From assembly GCF_007748095.1 (NCBI RefSeq), contig NZ_CP036287.1:1426001-1490000 (forward strand): a stretch of 64,000 bases of DNA, read 5' to 3'. The number at the start of each line of letters is the position of its first letter. The first letter of the stretch is position 1. The DNA is from Engelhardtia mirabilis (GTDB taxonomy: Bacteria > Planctomycetota > UBA1135 > GCA-002686595). The position numbers were made by a program, and so were the translations under genes. The notes below the pieces were generated by a model. That model was not told where the DNA came from, did not search any database, and saw only the letters and a list, made by a program, of their open reading frames with translations. Shown one piece after another: positions 1-7,304 of this stretch.

Positions 1-411
1 TTCCCCCTCGCCGGCGAGGGTTGGGGCCTGACCTACGACGGCGAGCGGCTGATCCTGTCCGACGGCACCGAGTACCTGCGTTTCCTGGATCCGGAAACCT
101 TCGCGCAGCTCGGGACTGTGCGCGTGACCGACGACGGCCGTCCGATTCAACGCATCAACGAACTGGAATTCGTGCGCGGCGAGGTCTGGGCCAACATCTG
201 GCAGACGAATCGCATCGCGCGCATCGACCCGCAGACGGGTCGCGTCAACTCCTGGGTCGACCTGACGGGCATCATCGACGTGAACCCCGTCCTCGTGGGC
301 GGCGAGCCCCAGAACGTGCTCAACGGGATCGCCTTCGAGCCGATCACGCAGCAGCTCTACGTGACAGGCAAGAACTGGCCCAAGCTGTTCCAGATCGAAG
401 TCGTCGAGTGA
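1..411 (+). CDS. Glutaminyl-peptide cyclotransferase (glutamine cyclotransferase), 3' part
   Basis: This is the C-terminal 136 residues of a gene that starts before the window, open in frame 1 to the stop at 409-411. The sequence has the repeated beta-propeller blades of the plant/bacterial-type glutamine cyclotransferase family: GEGWGLTYDG, then LILSDGTEYLRFLDP, then INELEFVRGEVWANIW, and the closing NVLNGIAFEP and LYVTGKNWPKLFQIE. Family members cyclise N-terminal glutamine to pyroglutamate and are usually exported. The signal peptide would lie outside the window, so localisation is not seen. Its stop overlaps the GTG of the next gene (GTGA at 408-411), suggesting translational coupling. 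I am fairly sure of the family because several characteristic blade motifs occur in order. Confidence 0.8.
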   Translation, partial: FPLAGEGWGLTYDGERLILSDGTEYLRFLDPETFAQLGTVRVTDDGRPIQRINELEFVRGEVWANIWQTNRIARIDPQTGRVNSWVDLTGIIDVNPVLVGGEPQNVLNGIAFEPITQQLYVTGKNWPKLFQIEVVE

Positions 412-1496
412 GCGTGGCGCGCGCGGGCGAGGGAAGTGGGCCGCGCGGGGCCATTCGGCGTTGGACGCGCCGCTGTGTGTCGGTCGCGCTCGGGCTGGTA
501 CTGGGAATGCTCGCCCTGGAGCTGGGCGTGCGCCTGCTCGACCCCCTTGGAACGAGCTACTACCGCTCCACCAACCAGTACCTGCAACAGTCGGTGGTGC
601 TCCCGCCCGACGCCGGTCGGCCCGATGGCCGGTTGTTCGAGAACGCGCCCGGTCGTTCGCTCGATTGCGGCACGTCGACCTTCGCCACCGACGGCGCGGG
701 GCTGCGCGCGGCCGACGCCGACCAGCCCGCGCCCCGACCCCGCGCCCAGGCCACCGACGTGGGCCTGCGGATCCTGTTCCTCGGTGATTCGGTCACCCTC
801 GGATGGGGGGTCGACTTCGAGCAGACCTGGGTCGCCACGATCGCGCGCGAAGCGCGCGCGCCCGACGGCCGCGCGGTGCAGACGCTCAACGCCGGCCACC
901 TGCAGTACAACACCGTTCAACAGGTCGATTGGTTCTTCGCCCACGCCCAGGCCCTCGAGCCGGATCTGGTCGTGATCACGGCGGTGATGAACGACCTCGA
1001 CGACGCCTACGCCTTGTACCTGGCGTACATGGACCAGCTGGCGAGCGCCGAGCAAGACTCGCCGACGCTGCTCGAGCGCTGCACGACGGCCTTCCACACG
1101 CACTTCCACGGCTTGGCCGGCCTGCTGCAGTACCGGCGCGAGATGCGGGCGCCGTCCGCGCCGGCGCCCTCCGCCGGGGTACCGATCGAAGAGCGGGAGG
1201 ACTACCGCGCGGGCTGGCCCAAGGCCGAGGCGGCGCTCGATCGGCTGCGCGGGGCCTGCGTCGCCGCCGGGGTCCCGCTGGTCGTCTTCGACCACACCAC
1301 GCCGCGCCTGCCCGGCTACCGCGAGTGGTGCGAGCGGACCGGAGTGCCCTGGTACGACCTGGCCTTCACGCCGGAAGAGTGGGCGCGCCCGATCCGCAAC
1401 TCCGCCGCCGACGCCCACGCCAACGCCGCCGGCAACCGGCTGCTGGCGGACAAGGCCCTGGCGGCCCTGCGGGACCTCGGCGCGATCGCCCGCTGA
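408..1496 (+). CDS. Membrane-anchored SGNH/GDSL-type hydrolase
   Basis: A 362-residue protein starting at GTG 408, which overlaps the previous stop; GTG 414 is an alternative. Basic residues precede one hydrophobic segment (about residues 23-40, VSVALGLVLGMLALELGV), consistent with an N-terminal anchor and an extracytoplasmic domain. SGNH blocks are visible: FLGDSVTLGWG (block I nucleophile Ser), LNAGHLQYNT, VITAVMNDLDD (block III, Asn) and, near the C-terminus, DAHANAAGN supplying the Asp and His. Such proteins are esterases or acyltransferase partners; the substrate cannot be told. Same-strand overlap with the glutamine cyclotransferase suggests one transcript. Confidence 0.75.
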   Translation: MSVARAGEGSGPRGAIRRWTRRCVSVALGLVLGMLALELGVRLLDPLGTSYYRSTNQYLQQSVVLPPDAGRPDGRLFENAPGRSLDCGTSTFATDGAGLRAADADQPAPRPRAQATDVGLRILFLGDSVTLGWGVDFEQTWVATIAREARAPDGRAVQTLNAGHLQYNTVQQVDWFFAHAQALEPDLVVITAVMNDLDDAYALYLAYMDQLASAEQDSPTLLERCTTAFHTHFHGLAGLLQYRREMRAPSAPAPSAGVPIEEREDYRAGWPKAEAALDRLRGACVAAGVPLVVFDHTTPRLPGYREWCERTGVPWYDLAFTPEEWARPIRNSAADAHANAAGNRLLADKALAALRDLGAIAR

Positions 1497-1506
1497 GAGC
1501 CGCGGT

Positions 1507-2502
1507 TCAGTTGCCGGCCGAGACCGACCAGGGCCGCGCGATCCCGCGGTCCGCGGCCAGGCGGGCCTTCTTCTTGGACTCGGCCACCGCGGAGGCCCGG
1601 GCCCGGGCCAGGGCTCGGCCCTTGAGCCCCTTGAAGGGGACGTCGGCCTTGGCGGCGCGCCGGTGCAGGACCTCGACCCGGCGGCGGTAGCGCGACTGGA
1701 CCTCGCGCTGCAGGGCGCGGCGCTGGCGCCGACGTGGGAAGTGGGGCGTGCCGACCAGGGCGATGGCCGAGCCGCCCGGCGCGCCCTCGGCGATCAGCCC
1801 CGCCGCGCGCTGGCGCTCGTGGACGCGTTCGCGCAGCTGGATCAGGGCCAGGGTGCGGGGCGAGGGTGCGATGCTCTGGAAGCCCGCGCGCTCGACCACG
1901 ACGCCCCAGGGCTCGAGCCAGCGGGCCATCTTCAACGCCAGCTCGTCGTCGATCTTCTCCGACACCCGCAGCTCGGCGCGGTCCCGCTCGCGCAGGACCT
2001 CCCAGACCGAGATCGCGAGGGCGTCGCGCATGCCCTGCTGCAGGTCGCCGATCTCCACCAGTGAGCGGGTGATGTCGACCGTGCGCCAGACCAGGGTGGC
2101 GTGGACGCGGTAGACCAGCCCGTCGAGGGTCGCCACCTTCTGGTCCTGCAGGTCCAGGGTGCGGTGCCGGGTGGGCATGATCCGCACGACCTGCAGGAAG
2201 GGGATCAGGAAGTGGAAGCCGGGCTCGATCACCTTCCTGGCGCGGCCGAAGCTGAACAGCAGCCCTTGGGTGCCCGTGCGCACGGTGACGCCCATGGCAC
2301 GCATCAGGGCGTAGACGGCCGCGAAGGCGGCCAAGGGATGCTCGCGGGCCTGCTCGATGACCCAACTGAGCACCAGGTCCGGCAGGCCCCGCAGGAAGCT
2401 CTTGAGCTGCAGCAGGAAGCCGGGCTCCGCGGCCGCCTCGGGGTCGTCGACGGGAACCAGGACCTCGGGCGGTCCGCCCGTCTGGGCCCAATTGCGATTC
2501 AC
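1507..2502 (-). CDS. SPFH/band 7 (prohibitin-like) protein, second of a pair
   Basis: A 331-residue protein. The SPFH core runs from about residue 70 (VTVRTGTQGLLFSFGRARKV) to about 230, with the family-typical IEPGFHFLIPFLQ and DGLVYRVHATLVWR. A hydrophobic stretch just before it (HPLAAFAAVYALMRAMG) may be a weak membrane anchor. After the core comes a long basic tail rich in Arg, Lys and Ala instead of the usual coiled coil. SPFH proteins scaffold membrane microdomains or protease complexes; the partner here is unknown. Its ATG overlaps the stop of the upstream SPFH gene (ATGA at 2499-2502), so the two are translationally coupled and probably form a hetero-oligomer. The 3' end faces the SGNH gene with only 10 bp between the stops. 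Confidence 0.75.
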   Translation of the reverse strand: MNRNWAQTGGPPEVLVPVDDPEAAAEPGFLLQLKSFLRGLPDLVLSWVIEQAREHPLAAFAAVYALMRAMGVTVRTGTQGLLFSFGRARKVIEPGFHFLIPFLQVVRIMPTRHRTLDLQDQKVATLDGLVYRVHATLVWRTVDITRSLVEIGDLQQGMRDALAISVWEVLRERDRAELRVSEKIDDELALKMARWLEPWGVVVERAGFQSIAPSPRTLALIQLRERVHERQRAAGLIAEGAPGGSAIALVGTPHFPRRRQRRALQREVQSRYRRRVEVLHRRAAKADVPFKGLKGRALARARASAVAESKKKARLAADRGIARPWSVSAGN

Positions 2503-3326
2503 GATCGGCTCGCGCCCGCGCCGTCGGAGGCGCCTTCCTCATCGTCCTCGGAGCCGTCCTCGCCCTCTTGCAGGTCGCTGCGATCGACCTTCTTGGCGCT
2601 GCCGGCCTCGGCCTCGGCCGCGATTCGGGCGGCCTCCGCGGCCAGGGCCCGGCGACCCTCCCGCAGGCCCGGGACGTCGCGCTCGGGGTGGGTGGTGACC
2701 ACCGCGCCGGTGACCAGGGCCACGGCGGCGTCCCCGGGGAGACCGCTGGCGCTCAGGTGCCCGTAGAGCTGGAGCCGCTCGCGCGCCAAGAGGTCCAACT
2801 GGGTGATCTCGAGGGTGGCCGGCGACGGGGAGAGGTTCGAGAAGCCGAGCTGCAGGATCTTCACACCCCACTGCGCCTCGACGATGGCCAGCTCGCCGCG
2901 GATGGCCTGGATCATCGCGTCGACGTCCCGGATCGTCTCGCGGGTCTGGGTGCTGACGATGCGCTGGATGGCCAGCACCACCCGATTCTGGAGGCCCTGG
3001 ACCACGTCGTCGATCTCGATGATCGCCTTGTGGAGGTCGACGATCTGGTACAGGACCTTGGCGTCGACCTCGTAGACGAGGTCGTCCGAGAGCTGGATCA
3101 CCTGGGGTTCGAGGTCCAGGGTCGTGTGGCGCGTGTCGGCCAGTTGAAAGCGCTGGACGATGGGCCACTTCCAGTGGACTCCCGGGCCGACCACGTGCTT
3201 GGCCCGGCCGAGGGTGAACTTGAGGGCGTGCTGGCCGTCGTAGACGACGACGAACACGCCGGTGATCGCCTGGAGGAAGTCGAGCAACACGCTGTGGGCA
3301 GTGGGTGGGGTTGGGAGAGCCGGCAC
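2499..3326 (-). CDS. SPFH/band 7 (prohibitin-like) protein, first of a pair
   Basis: A 275-residue SPFH protein read from GTG 3326; a second in-frame GTG at 3290 is also possible. The domain starts with VFVVVYDGQHALKFTLGRAK and continues with VVGPGVHWKWPIVQRF, the usual beta-strand core, followed by DLVYEVDAKVLYQIVD and a helical part to about residue 190. No clear transmembrane helix is present. The C-terminal 50 residues are Ala/Glu-rich and then strongly acidic, in contrast to the basic tail of the coupled downstream paralogue, so complementary tails are a plausible means of pairing (inference). The gene diverges from fusA across a 404-bp gap. Confidence 0.75.
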   Translation of the reverse strand: MPALPTPPTAHSVLLDFLQAITGVFVVVYDGQHALKFTLGRAKHVVGPGVHWKWPIVQRFQLADTRHTTLDLEPQVIQLSDDLVYEVDAKVLYQIVDLHKAIIEIDDVVQGLQNRVVLAIQRIVSTQTRETIRDVDAMIQAIRGELAIVEAQWGVKILQLGFSNLSPSPATLEITQLDLLARERLQLYGHLSASGLPGDAAVALVTGAVVTTHPERDVPGLREGRRALAAEAARIAAEAEAGSAKKVDRSDLQEGEDGSEDDEEGASDGAGASRS

Positions 3327-3427
3327 GAAGGCTCGGCGCGGCTTCGGGAGCCCGGGATTCTGGCCGATGGGGGGGCCGCGAGCGAGACCCGGACCAAAGC
3401 TCCGCGGCTGGGTGTGGGTCGCGTCCG

Positions 3428-3455
3428 TTGACGGGGGGAGCCGCGGCGCTAGACT
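3428..3455 (+). promoter_or_regulatory. Sigma-70-like promoter for fusA
   Basis: TTGACG at 3428-3433 and TAGACT at 3450-3455 are separated by 16 bp, a good match to a housekeeping promoter in a very GC-rich background. Transcription would start near 3462, giving a leader of about 270 nt before fusA. The rest of the 3327-3730 gap holds no gene that I can support. Confidence 0.5.
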
Positions 3456-3693
3456 TTTCGGCTCGATTTACGGCGCGCGGTCCCCGGGACCCCCCTAGCT
3501 GGGGCCCTTGGTCCGCCCGTGCCGTGTCCGAGAGGATTCCCGTCGGTCGCCTCGCCGCGTGCCGGGAGTCCGACCGAGTCCGACCCGCCCCCGACCCGAC
3601 CGAGCAGATCCCGACCCGGGCGCTTTCTCAGCCCGGCCCACTTCATCCTTCGGCTGGCCCCTTGCGGCAGCCCCCCCCGTCTCCCCGTCAATC

Positions 3694-3718
3694 CTCGGGG
3701 CGATCGATCAGCCCCGAG
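3694..3718 (+). promoter_or_regulatory. Hairpin just ahead of the fusA start
   Basis: CTCGGGGC (3694-3701) and GCCCCGAG (3711-3718) form a perfect 8-bp stem with a 9-nt loop, ending 12 nt before the fusA ATG. No Shine-Dalgarno sequence is visible between the hairpin and the start codon. The structure could influence ribosome access; this is inference from position. Confidence 0.4.
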
Positions 3719-3730
3719 CCGTACCCGATC

Positions 3731-5800
3731 ATGAGCGCCAAGCGTCTGACCAAGCACCGCAACATCGGCATCATGGCCCACATCGATGCCGGTAAGACCA
3801 CCGTCACCGAGCGGATCCTGTTCATCACGAACAAGATCCACAAGACGGGCGAGGTCCACGAGGGCGCCGCGACGATGGACTTCCTCGAGGAAGAGCAGAA
3901 GCGCGGGATCACGATCCAGTCCGCCGCCACGACGACGGAGTGGAAGGGCTACACGGTCAACATCATCGACACTCCCGGGCACGTGGACTTCACGGCCGAG
4001 GTGGAGCGCTCGCTGCGCGTGCTCGACGGCGCCATCGCGGTGTTCGACGGGGTGCAGGGCGTCGAGGCCCAATCCGAGACGGTCTGGCGCCAGGCCGACC
4101 GCTACAAGGTCCCGCGTATCTGCTTGATCAACAAGCTCGACCGCGTCGGCGCCGACTTCGACTACTCGGCCGGCACCATCGCCGACCGCCTGGGTGCGCG
4201 CCCGGTCTCGATCCAGATGCCCGTGGGCAAGGAGAAGGACTTCAACGGCATCATCGACCTCGTGGAGATGAAGTACTACGAGTTCGACGAGGAGGCCAAG
4301 GGCAAGAACTTCCGCGTGCTCGAGATCCCGGCCGAGCTGCTCGACGAGGCGAAGATGCGTCGCCACGACGTGTGCGAGAACGCCGCCGAGTTCGACGAGG
4401 AAATGCTCGACCTGTTCGTCGAGGACAAGGAGATCTCCCCGGAGATGCTCAAGAACGCCCTGCGCCGCGGCTGCCTCTCGATGGAGATCACGCCCGTGCT
4501 GTGCGGTTCGGCCCTCAAGGACAAGGGCGTGGCCCTGATGCTCGACGCGGTCATCGACCTGCTGCCGAGCCCCCTGGACGTGCCGCCGGTCGTGGGCGAG
4601 GTCCCGCGCAGCGAGGGTGAGATGGTCACCCGCAAGGCCGACGAGTCCGAGCCCATGTGCGCCATGGCGTTCAAGACCGTCGCCGAGCCGACGGGCGACC
4701 TTACCTTCGTGCGCGTCTACTCCGGCACGCTCGAGAAGGGCACGACCTACCTCAACCCGCGCACGGGCAAGCGTGAGCGCATCGGGCGCCTCTTGCGCGT
4801 GCACGCTGACAAGCGCGAGGCCATCGACTCGATCCCGGTCGGCGACATCGCCGCCGTGATCGGCCTCAAGAACACGATCACCGGTGACACCCTCTGCAAC
4901 GAGGACCACCCTATCGCCCTGTCGAAGATCGACTTCCCGGACGGCGTCATCGCGATGTCGCTCGAGCCCAAGAGCTCCCAGGACCGCGACAAGCTCGGCG
5001 ACATCATCGGTCGCATGATGCGCGAGGACCCGACCTTCCGCGCCAGCACCAACGAGGAGACCGGCGAGCTGGTGATCTCGGGCATGGGCGAGCTGCACCT
5101 GGAGGTGCTCGTCAACCGGATCCAGAACGAGCACCGCTGCGAGGTCATCACCGGTGCGCCCAAGGTCGCGTACAAGCAGCGCCTGACGCGCGTGCTCGAG
5201 ACCGAGGCGCGCTTCGTCAAGCAGTCCGGTGGCCGCGGTAAGTTCGCCGTCGTCAGCGTGCGCTTCGAGCCGACCGAGGACCCGACCAAGGTCTACGAGT
5301 TCGTCAACGGCGTGAAGGGCGGCAACGTCCCGCGCGAGTTCATCCCCAGCGTCGGCCACGGCATCGACCAGGCCGTTTCCGGCGGCGGGCGCAACGGCTA
5401 CCCCTACGTGGGCGTCAAGGCGACCCTGTTCGACGGCAAGGCCCACGACGTCGACTCGGACCAGCTGTCCTTCGAGCAGGCCGGCATCCTGGCCTTCCGC
5501 CAGGCCAGCGAGAACAACACGACCCTGCTCGAGCCGGTCATGAAGATCGAGGTCCGCGTGCCCGAGGAGTTCCTCGGCGCGGTCGTCGGCGACCTCAACT
5601 CCCGCCGCGGCGAGATCGGCGAGGTCGATGCCCAGGGCGACCTGCGCGTCGTGCGCGGCATGGTTCCGATCGCCGAGATGTTCGCCTACTCGAGCTCCCT
5701 GCGGGGCGCGACCCAGGGCCGCGGCTCCTTCTCGATGGAGCTCGCCGAGTACCGCCCGGTCCCGCGCAACATCGCCGACAAGGTCCTGGCCGGCGAGTGA
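3731..5800 (+). CDS. fusA: Elongation factor G
   Basis: A full-length 689-residue translational GTPase. It drives ribosomal translocation and, with RRF, ribosome recycling in the cytoplasm. Visible G motifs are AHIDAGKT (residues 16-23), RGITIQSAA (switch region), DTPGH (80-84) and NKLD (134-137). Domain III/IV signatures include SGMGELHLEVLVNRI, and the C-terminal part carries RRGEIGEVD and the SSLRGATQGRGSFSMEL block typical of domain V. I chose ATG 3731 because homologues begin at this point; the frame is open upstream but reads as leader. No tuf, rpsG or rpsL lies alongside, so it is outside a classical str operon. A promoter at 3428-3455 and a strong hairpin after the gene frame it as a single transcription unit. 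Confidence 0.96.
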   Translation: MSAKRLTKHRNIGIMAHIDAGKTTVTERILFITNKIHKTGEVHEGAATMDFLEEEQKRGITIQSAATTTEWKGYTVNIIDTPGHVDFTAEVERSLRVLDGAIAVFDGVQGVEAQSETVWRQADRYKVPRICLINKLDRVGADFDYSAGTIADRLGARPVSIQMPVGKEKDFNGIIDLVEMKYYEFDEEAKGKNFRVLEIPAELLDEAKMRRHDVCENAAEFDEEMLDLFVEDKEISPEMLKNALRRGCLSMEITPVLCGSALKDKGVALMLDAVIDLLPSPLDVPPVVGEVPRSEGEMVTRKADESEPMCAMAFKTVAEPTGDLTFVRVYSGTLEKGTTYLNPRTGKRERIGRLLRVHADKREAIDSIPVGDIAAVIGLKNTITGDTLCNEDHPIALSKIDFPDGVIAMSLEPKSSQDRDKLGDIIGRMMREDPTFRASTNEETGELVISGMGELHLEVLVNRIQNEHRCEVITGAPKVAYKQRLTRVLETEARFVKQSGGRGKFAVVSVRFEPTEDPTKVYEFVNGVKGGNVPREFIPSVGHGIDQAVSGGGRNGYPYVGVKATLFDGKAHDVDSDQLSFEQAGILAFRQASENNTTLLEPVMKIEVRVPEEFLGAVVGDLNSRRGEIGEVDAQGDLRVVRGMVPIAEMFAYSSSLRGATQGRGSFSMELAEYRPVPRNIADKVLAGE

Positions 5801-5859
5801 GCGGTTGGCGGCGGCTGCCGCCGGATCGGGGACCGAACTCTTACCGGGGTTCGACCCAG

Positions 5860-5897
5860 CGCGCGCCCGCGCTGCCGCCCGGCAGCGGGGGCGCGCG
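5860..5897 (+). terminator. GC-rich hairpin after fusA
   Basis: An inverted repeat with 18-nt arms at 5860-5877 and 5880-5897 pairs at 17 of 18 positions around a very tight loop, 59 nt after the fusA stop. It lacks a T-run, so termination is inferred from strength and position. Confidence 0.5.
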
Positions 5898-5957
5898 TCG
5901 TTCGGGCAACCTCGATCGAGGGGGGGGCGCGCGCTCGCGGAGGCCGGTTGCGGTGAC

Positions 5958-5963
5958 TAGACT
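5958..5963 (+). promoter_or_regulatory. -10-like TAGACT next to a start codon
   Basis: TAGACT lies 9 nt before the ATG at 5973, the same hexamer as in the fusA promoter. A start of transcription 6-8 nt downstream would leave only a 2-3 nt leader. No clear -35 hexamer is seen. Confidence 0.35.
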
Positions 5964-5972
5964 CTGCCCACC

Positions 5973-7010
5973 ATGACGCGCAGTGCCCGTAGAAGATGGA
6001 CAGCGGACCTCGAGTCCGAGATCGACGGTCTCGCCCTGAGCGCCCAGGGACCGGTGGTCCTGCACGTCTACGACCCGCCGGCCGGCGGCAAGTGGATCGA
6101 CGACGCGATCCCCGGCAAGGTCGGGGCCTTCGATCGCCAGACCGGCGAGCGCCTGTGGGTCTCGCCCTGCGAGGTCGGCTACGGGCGCGGTTTCGGCGCC
6201 GGTATCGGCGAGGAGAGCGAGCTGGTGATCCTCGGCCCGAGCCAGGGCGGACATCGGATGGTCCGCATGTCCCTGGACGACGGCGTGCTGCTGGGCGTGG
6301 AGTCGGTGCCGGAGTTCGACGAGGCCCTGGTCTCGCCGGATCTGTGTATCTGCGTCGGCCTGAAGGCGATCACCGCCGTGCACACCACGCCGATGGTCGA
6401 GTCCTGGCGCGTCGCCGGCGCCGGGCGCCGCTTCCACCGCGCGGCGCGGGCCGGAAACATGCTGTATGTCGTCTATTCGACCAAGGACAGCCGCCACCAG
6501 GGCGTGCTCGCCATGCGCGTCGACAACGGCAAGCTGATCCGCGAGCTGGTCGAGCCCAACCAGCCGGCGATCCACGACCTGTGCGCCGGCGAGGGGGTCT
6601 TCGCGATCGTGGTCGAGGACCTGGAGTCGGCCCTGCCCCCCGAGGCGGCCCGTGACTTCGCCCTGCGCCAACTGACCCGCGAGGACGTCGACCACGACTT
6701 CGCGGCCAGCGGCCCGACGCCCGGCCTGGTGGTGCACGAGGCCGATTCGGGCGAGCGCCCCATGTGGTACGAGCCGCTCGGCGCGACCCCCGCCGGCGAT
6801 GATCTGGGCGAGGCGAGCGTGGCGATCGACAGCGGCAAGCTCTACCTGGCCCGGGGCGCCTTGCTGTCGGTCCGGGACGTGCTGACCGGGCGCCTGCTGG
6901 GGGAACTGGCGGTTCCCGGTCTCGACGAGCACGTGGCCTGGAGCGTCAAGAACGGGGCCTTCCTGCTCGCCGAGGAGACCCGGGTCTCGGTCTACGAGAT
7001 CCCCGACTGA
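5973..7010 (+). CDS. PQQ-like beta-propeller protein, no signal peptide
   Basis: A 345-residue protein of repeated beta-strand pairs in the style of PQQ/outer-membrane-biogenesis propellers, for example VGAFDRQTGERLWVSPCEV, MRVDNGKLIRELVEP, LSVRDVLTGRLLGELAVP and the C-terminal VYEIPD. There is no signal peptide or membrane segment, so it is likely cytoplasmic, which is less usual for this fold. The catalytic residues of quinoprotein dehydrogenases are not recognisable, so a scaffolding or binding role is more likely than an enzyme. It stands alone between the fusA hairpin and tex. I cannot name a function. Confidence 0.6.
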   Translation: MTRSARRRWTADLESEIDGLALSAQGPVVLHVYDPPAGGKWIDDAIPGKVGAFDRQTGERLWVSPCEVGYGRGFGAGIGEESELVILGPSQGGHRMVRMSLDDGVLLGVESVPEFDEALVSPDLCICVGLKAITAVHTTPMVESWRVAGAGRRFHRAARAGNMLYVVYSTKDSRHQGVLAMRVDNGKLIRELVEPNQPAIHDLCAGEGVFAIVVEDLESALPPEAARDFALRQLTREDVDHDFAASGPTPGLVVHEADSGERPMWYEPLGATPAGDDLGEASVAIDSGKLYLARGALLSVRDVLTGRLLGELAVPGLDEHVAWSVKNGAFLLAEETRVSVYEIPD

Positions 7011-7196
7011 TTCGGTCCAGGCAGGACTGACGCCGGGCACGTCCGTCCCGCGGCCCGACCTGGCGCCCGTGCCGAGTCCGTGCCGGCGCGGTTCACGGCG
7101 CGGCGCGGCGGCGGTCCAAGCGGGTCGCTCCCAGCGCCGGGCCCCGGATCCTCCGCGAGGGTTCGCAGCCGTCCGCCCCTGGAGCCGGCGCGGCGC

Positions 7197-7202
7197 TACC
7201 AT
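7197..7202 (+). promoter_or_regulatory. -10-like TACCAT upstream of tex
   Basis: TACCAT, preceded by GC, stands out in the 294-bp GC-rich gap before tex, about 100 nt from the chosen GTG. No -35 hexamer is obvious. The rest of the gap holds nothing I can support. Confidence 0.25.
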
Positions 7203-7304
7203 GTCGGGCCGCATTCCCTAGACGGCCGCGCTGCACGCAGCGTGGACCGTGGGCCCAGCGCTCCACTGCGTCTCGGGCTCGTCAACGCCAAGAGAGTCTT
7301 CCAA

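Noticed and set aside
3449..5446. 665-codon open frame antisense to fusA
   Set aside because: The plus strand is an intact elongation factor G; the antisense frame is Val/Leu/Asp/His/Arg-rich, as expected from the complement of GC-biased codons, and has no domain.
5841..5860. T-arm-like GGGGTTCGACCC considered as a tRNA end
   Set aside because: No acceptor, D-arm or anticodon arm fits around it, and no CCA end is present.
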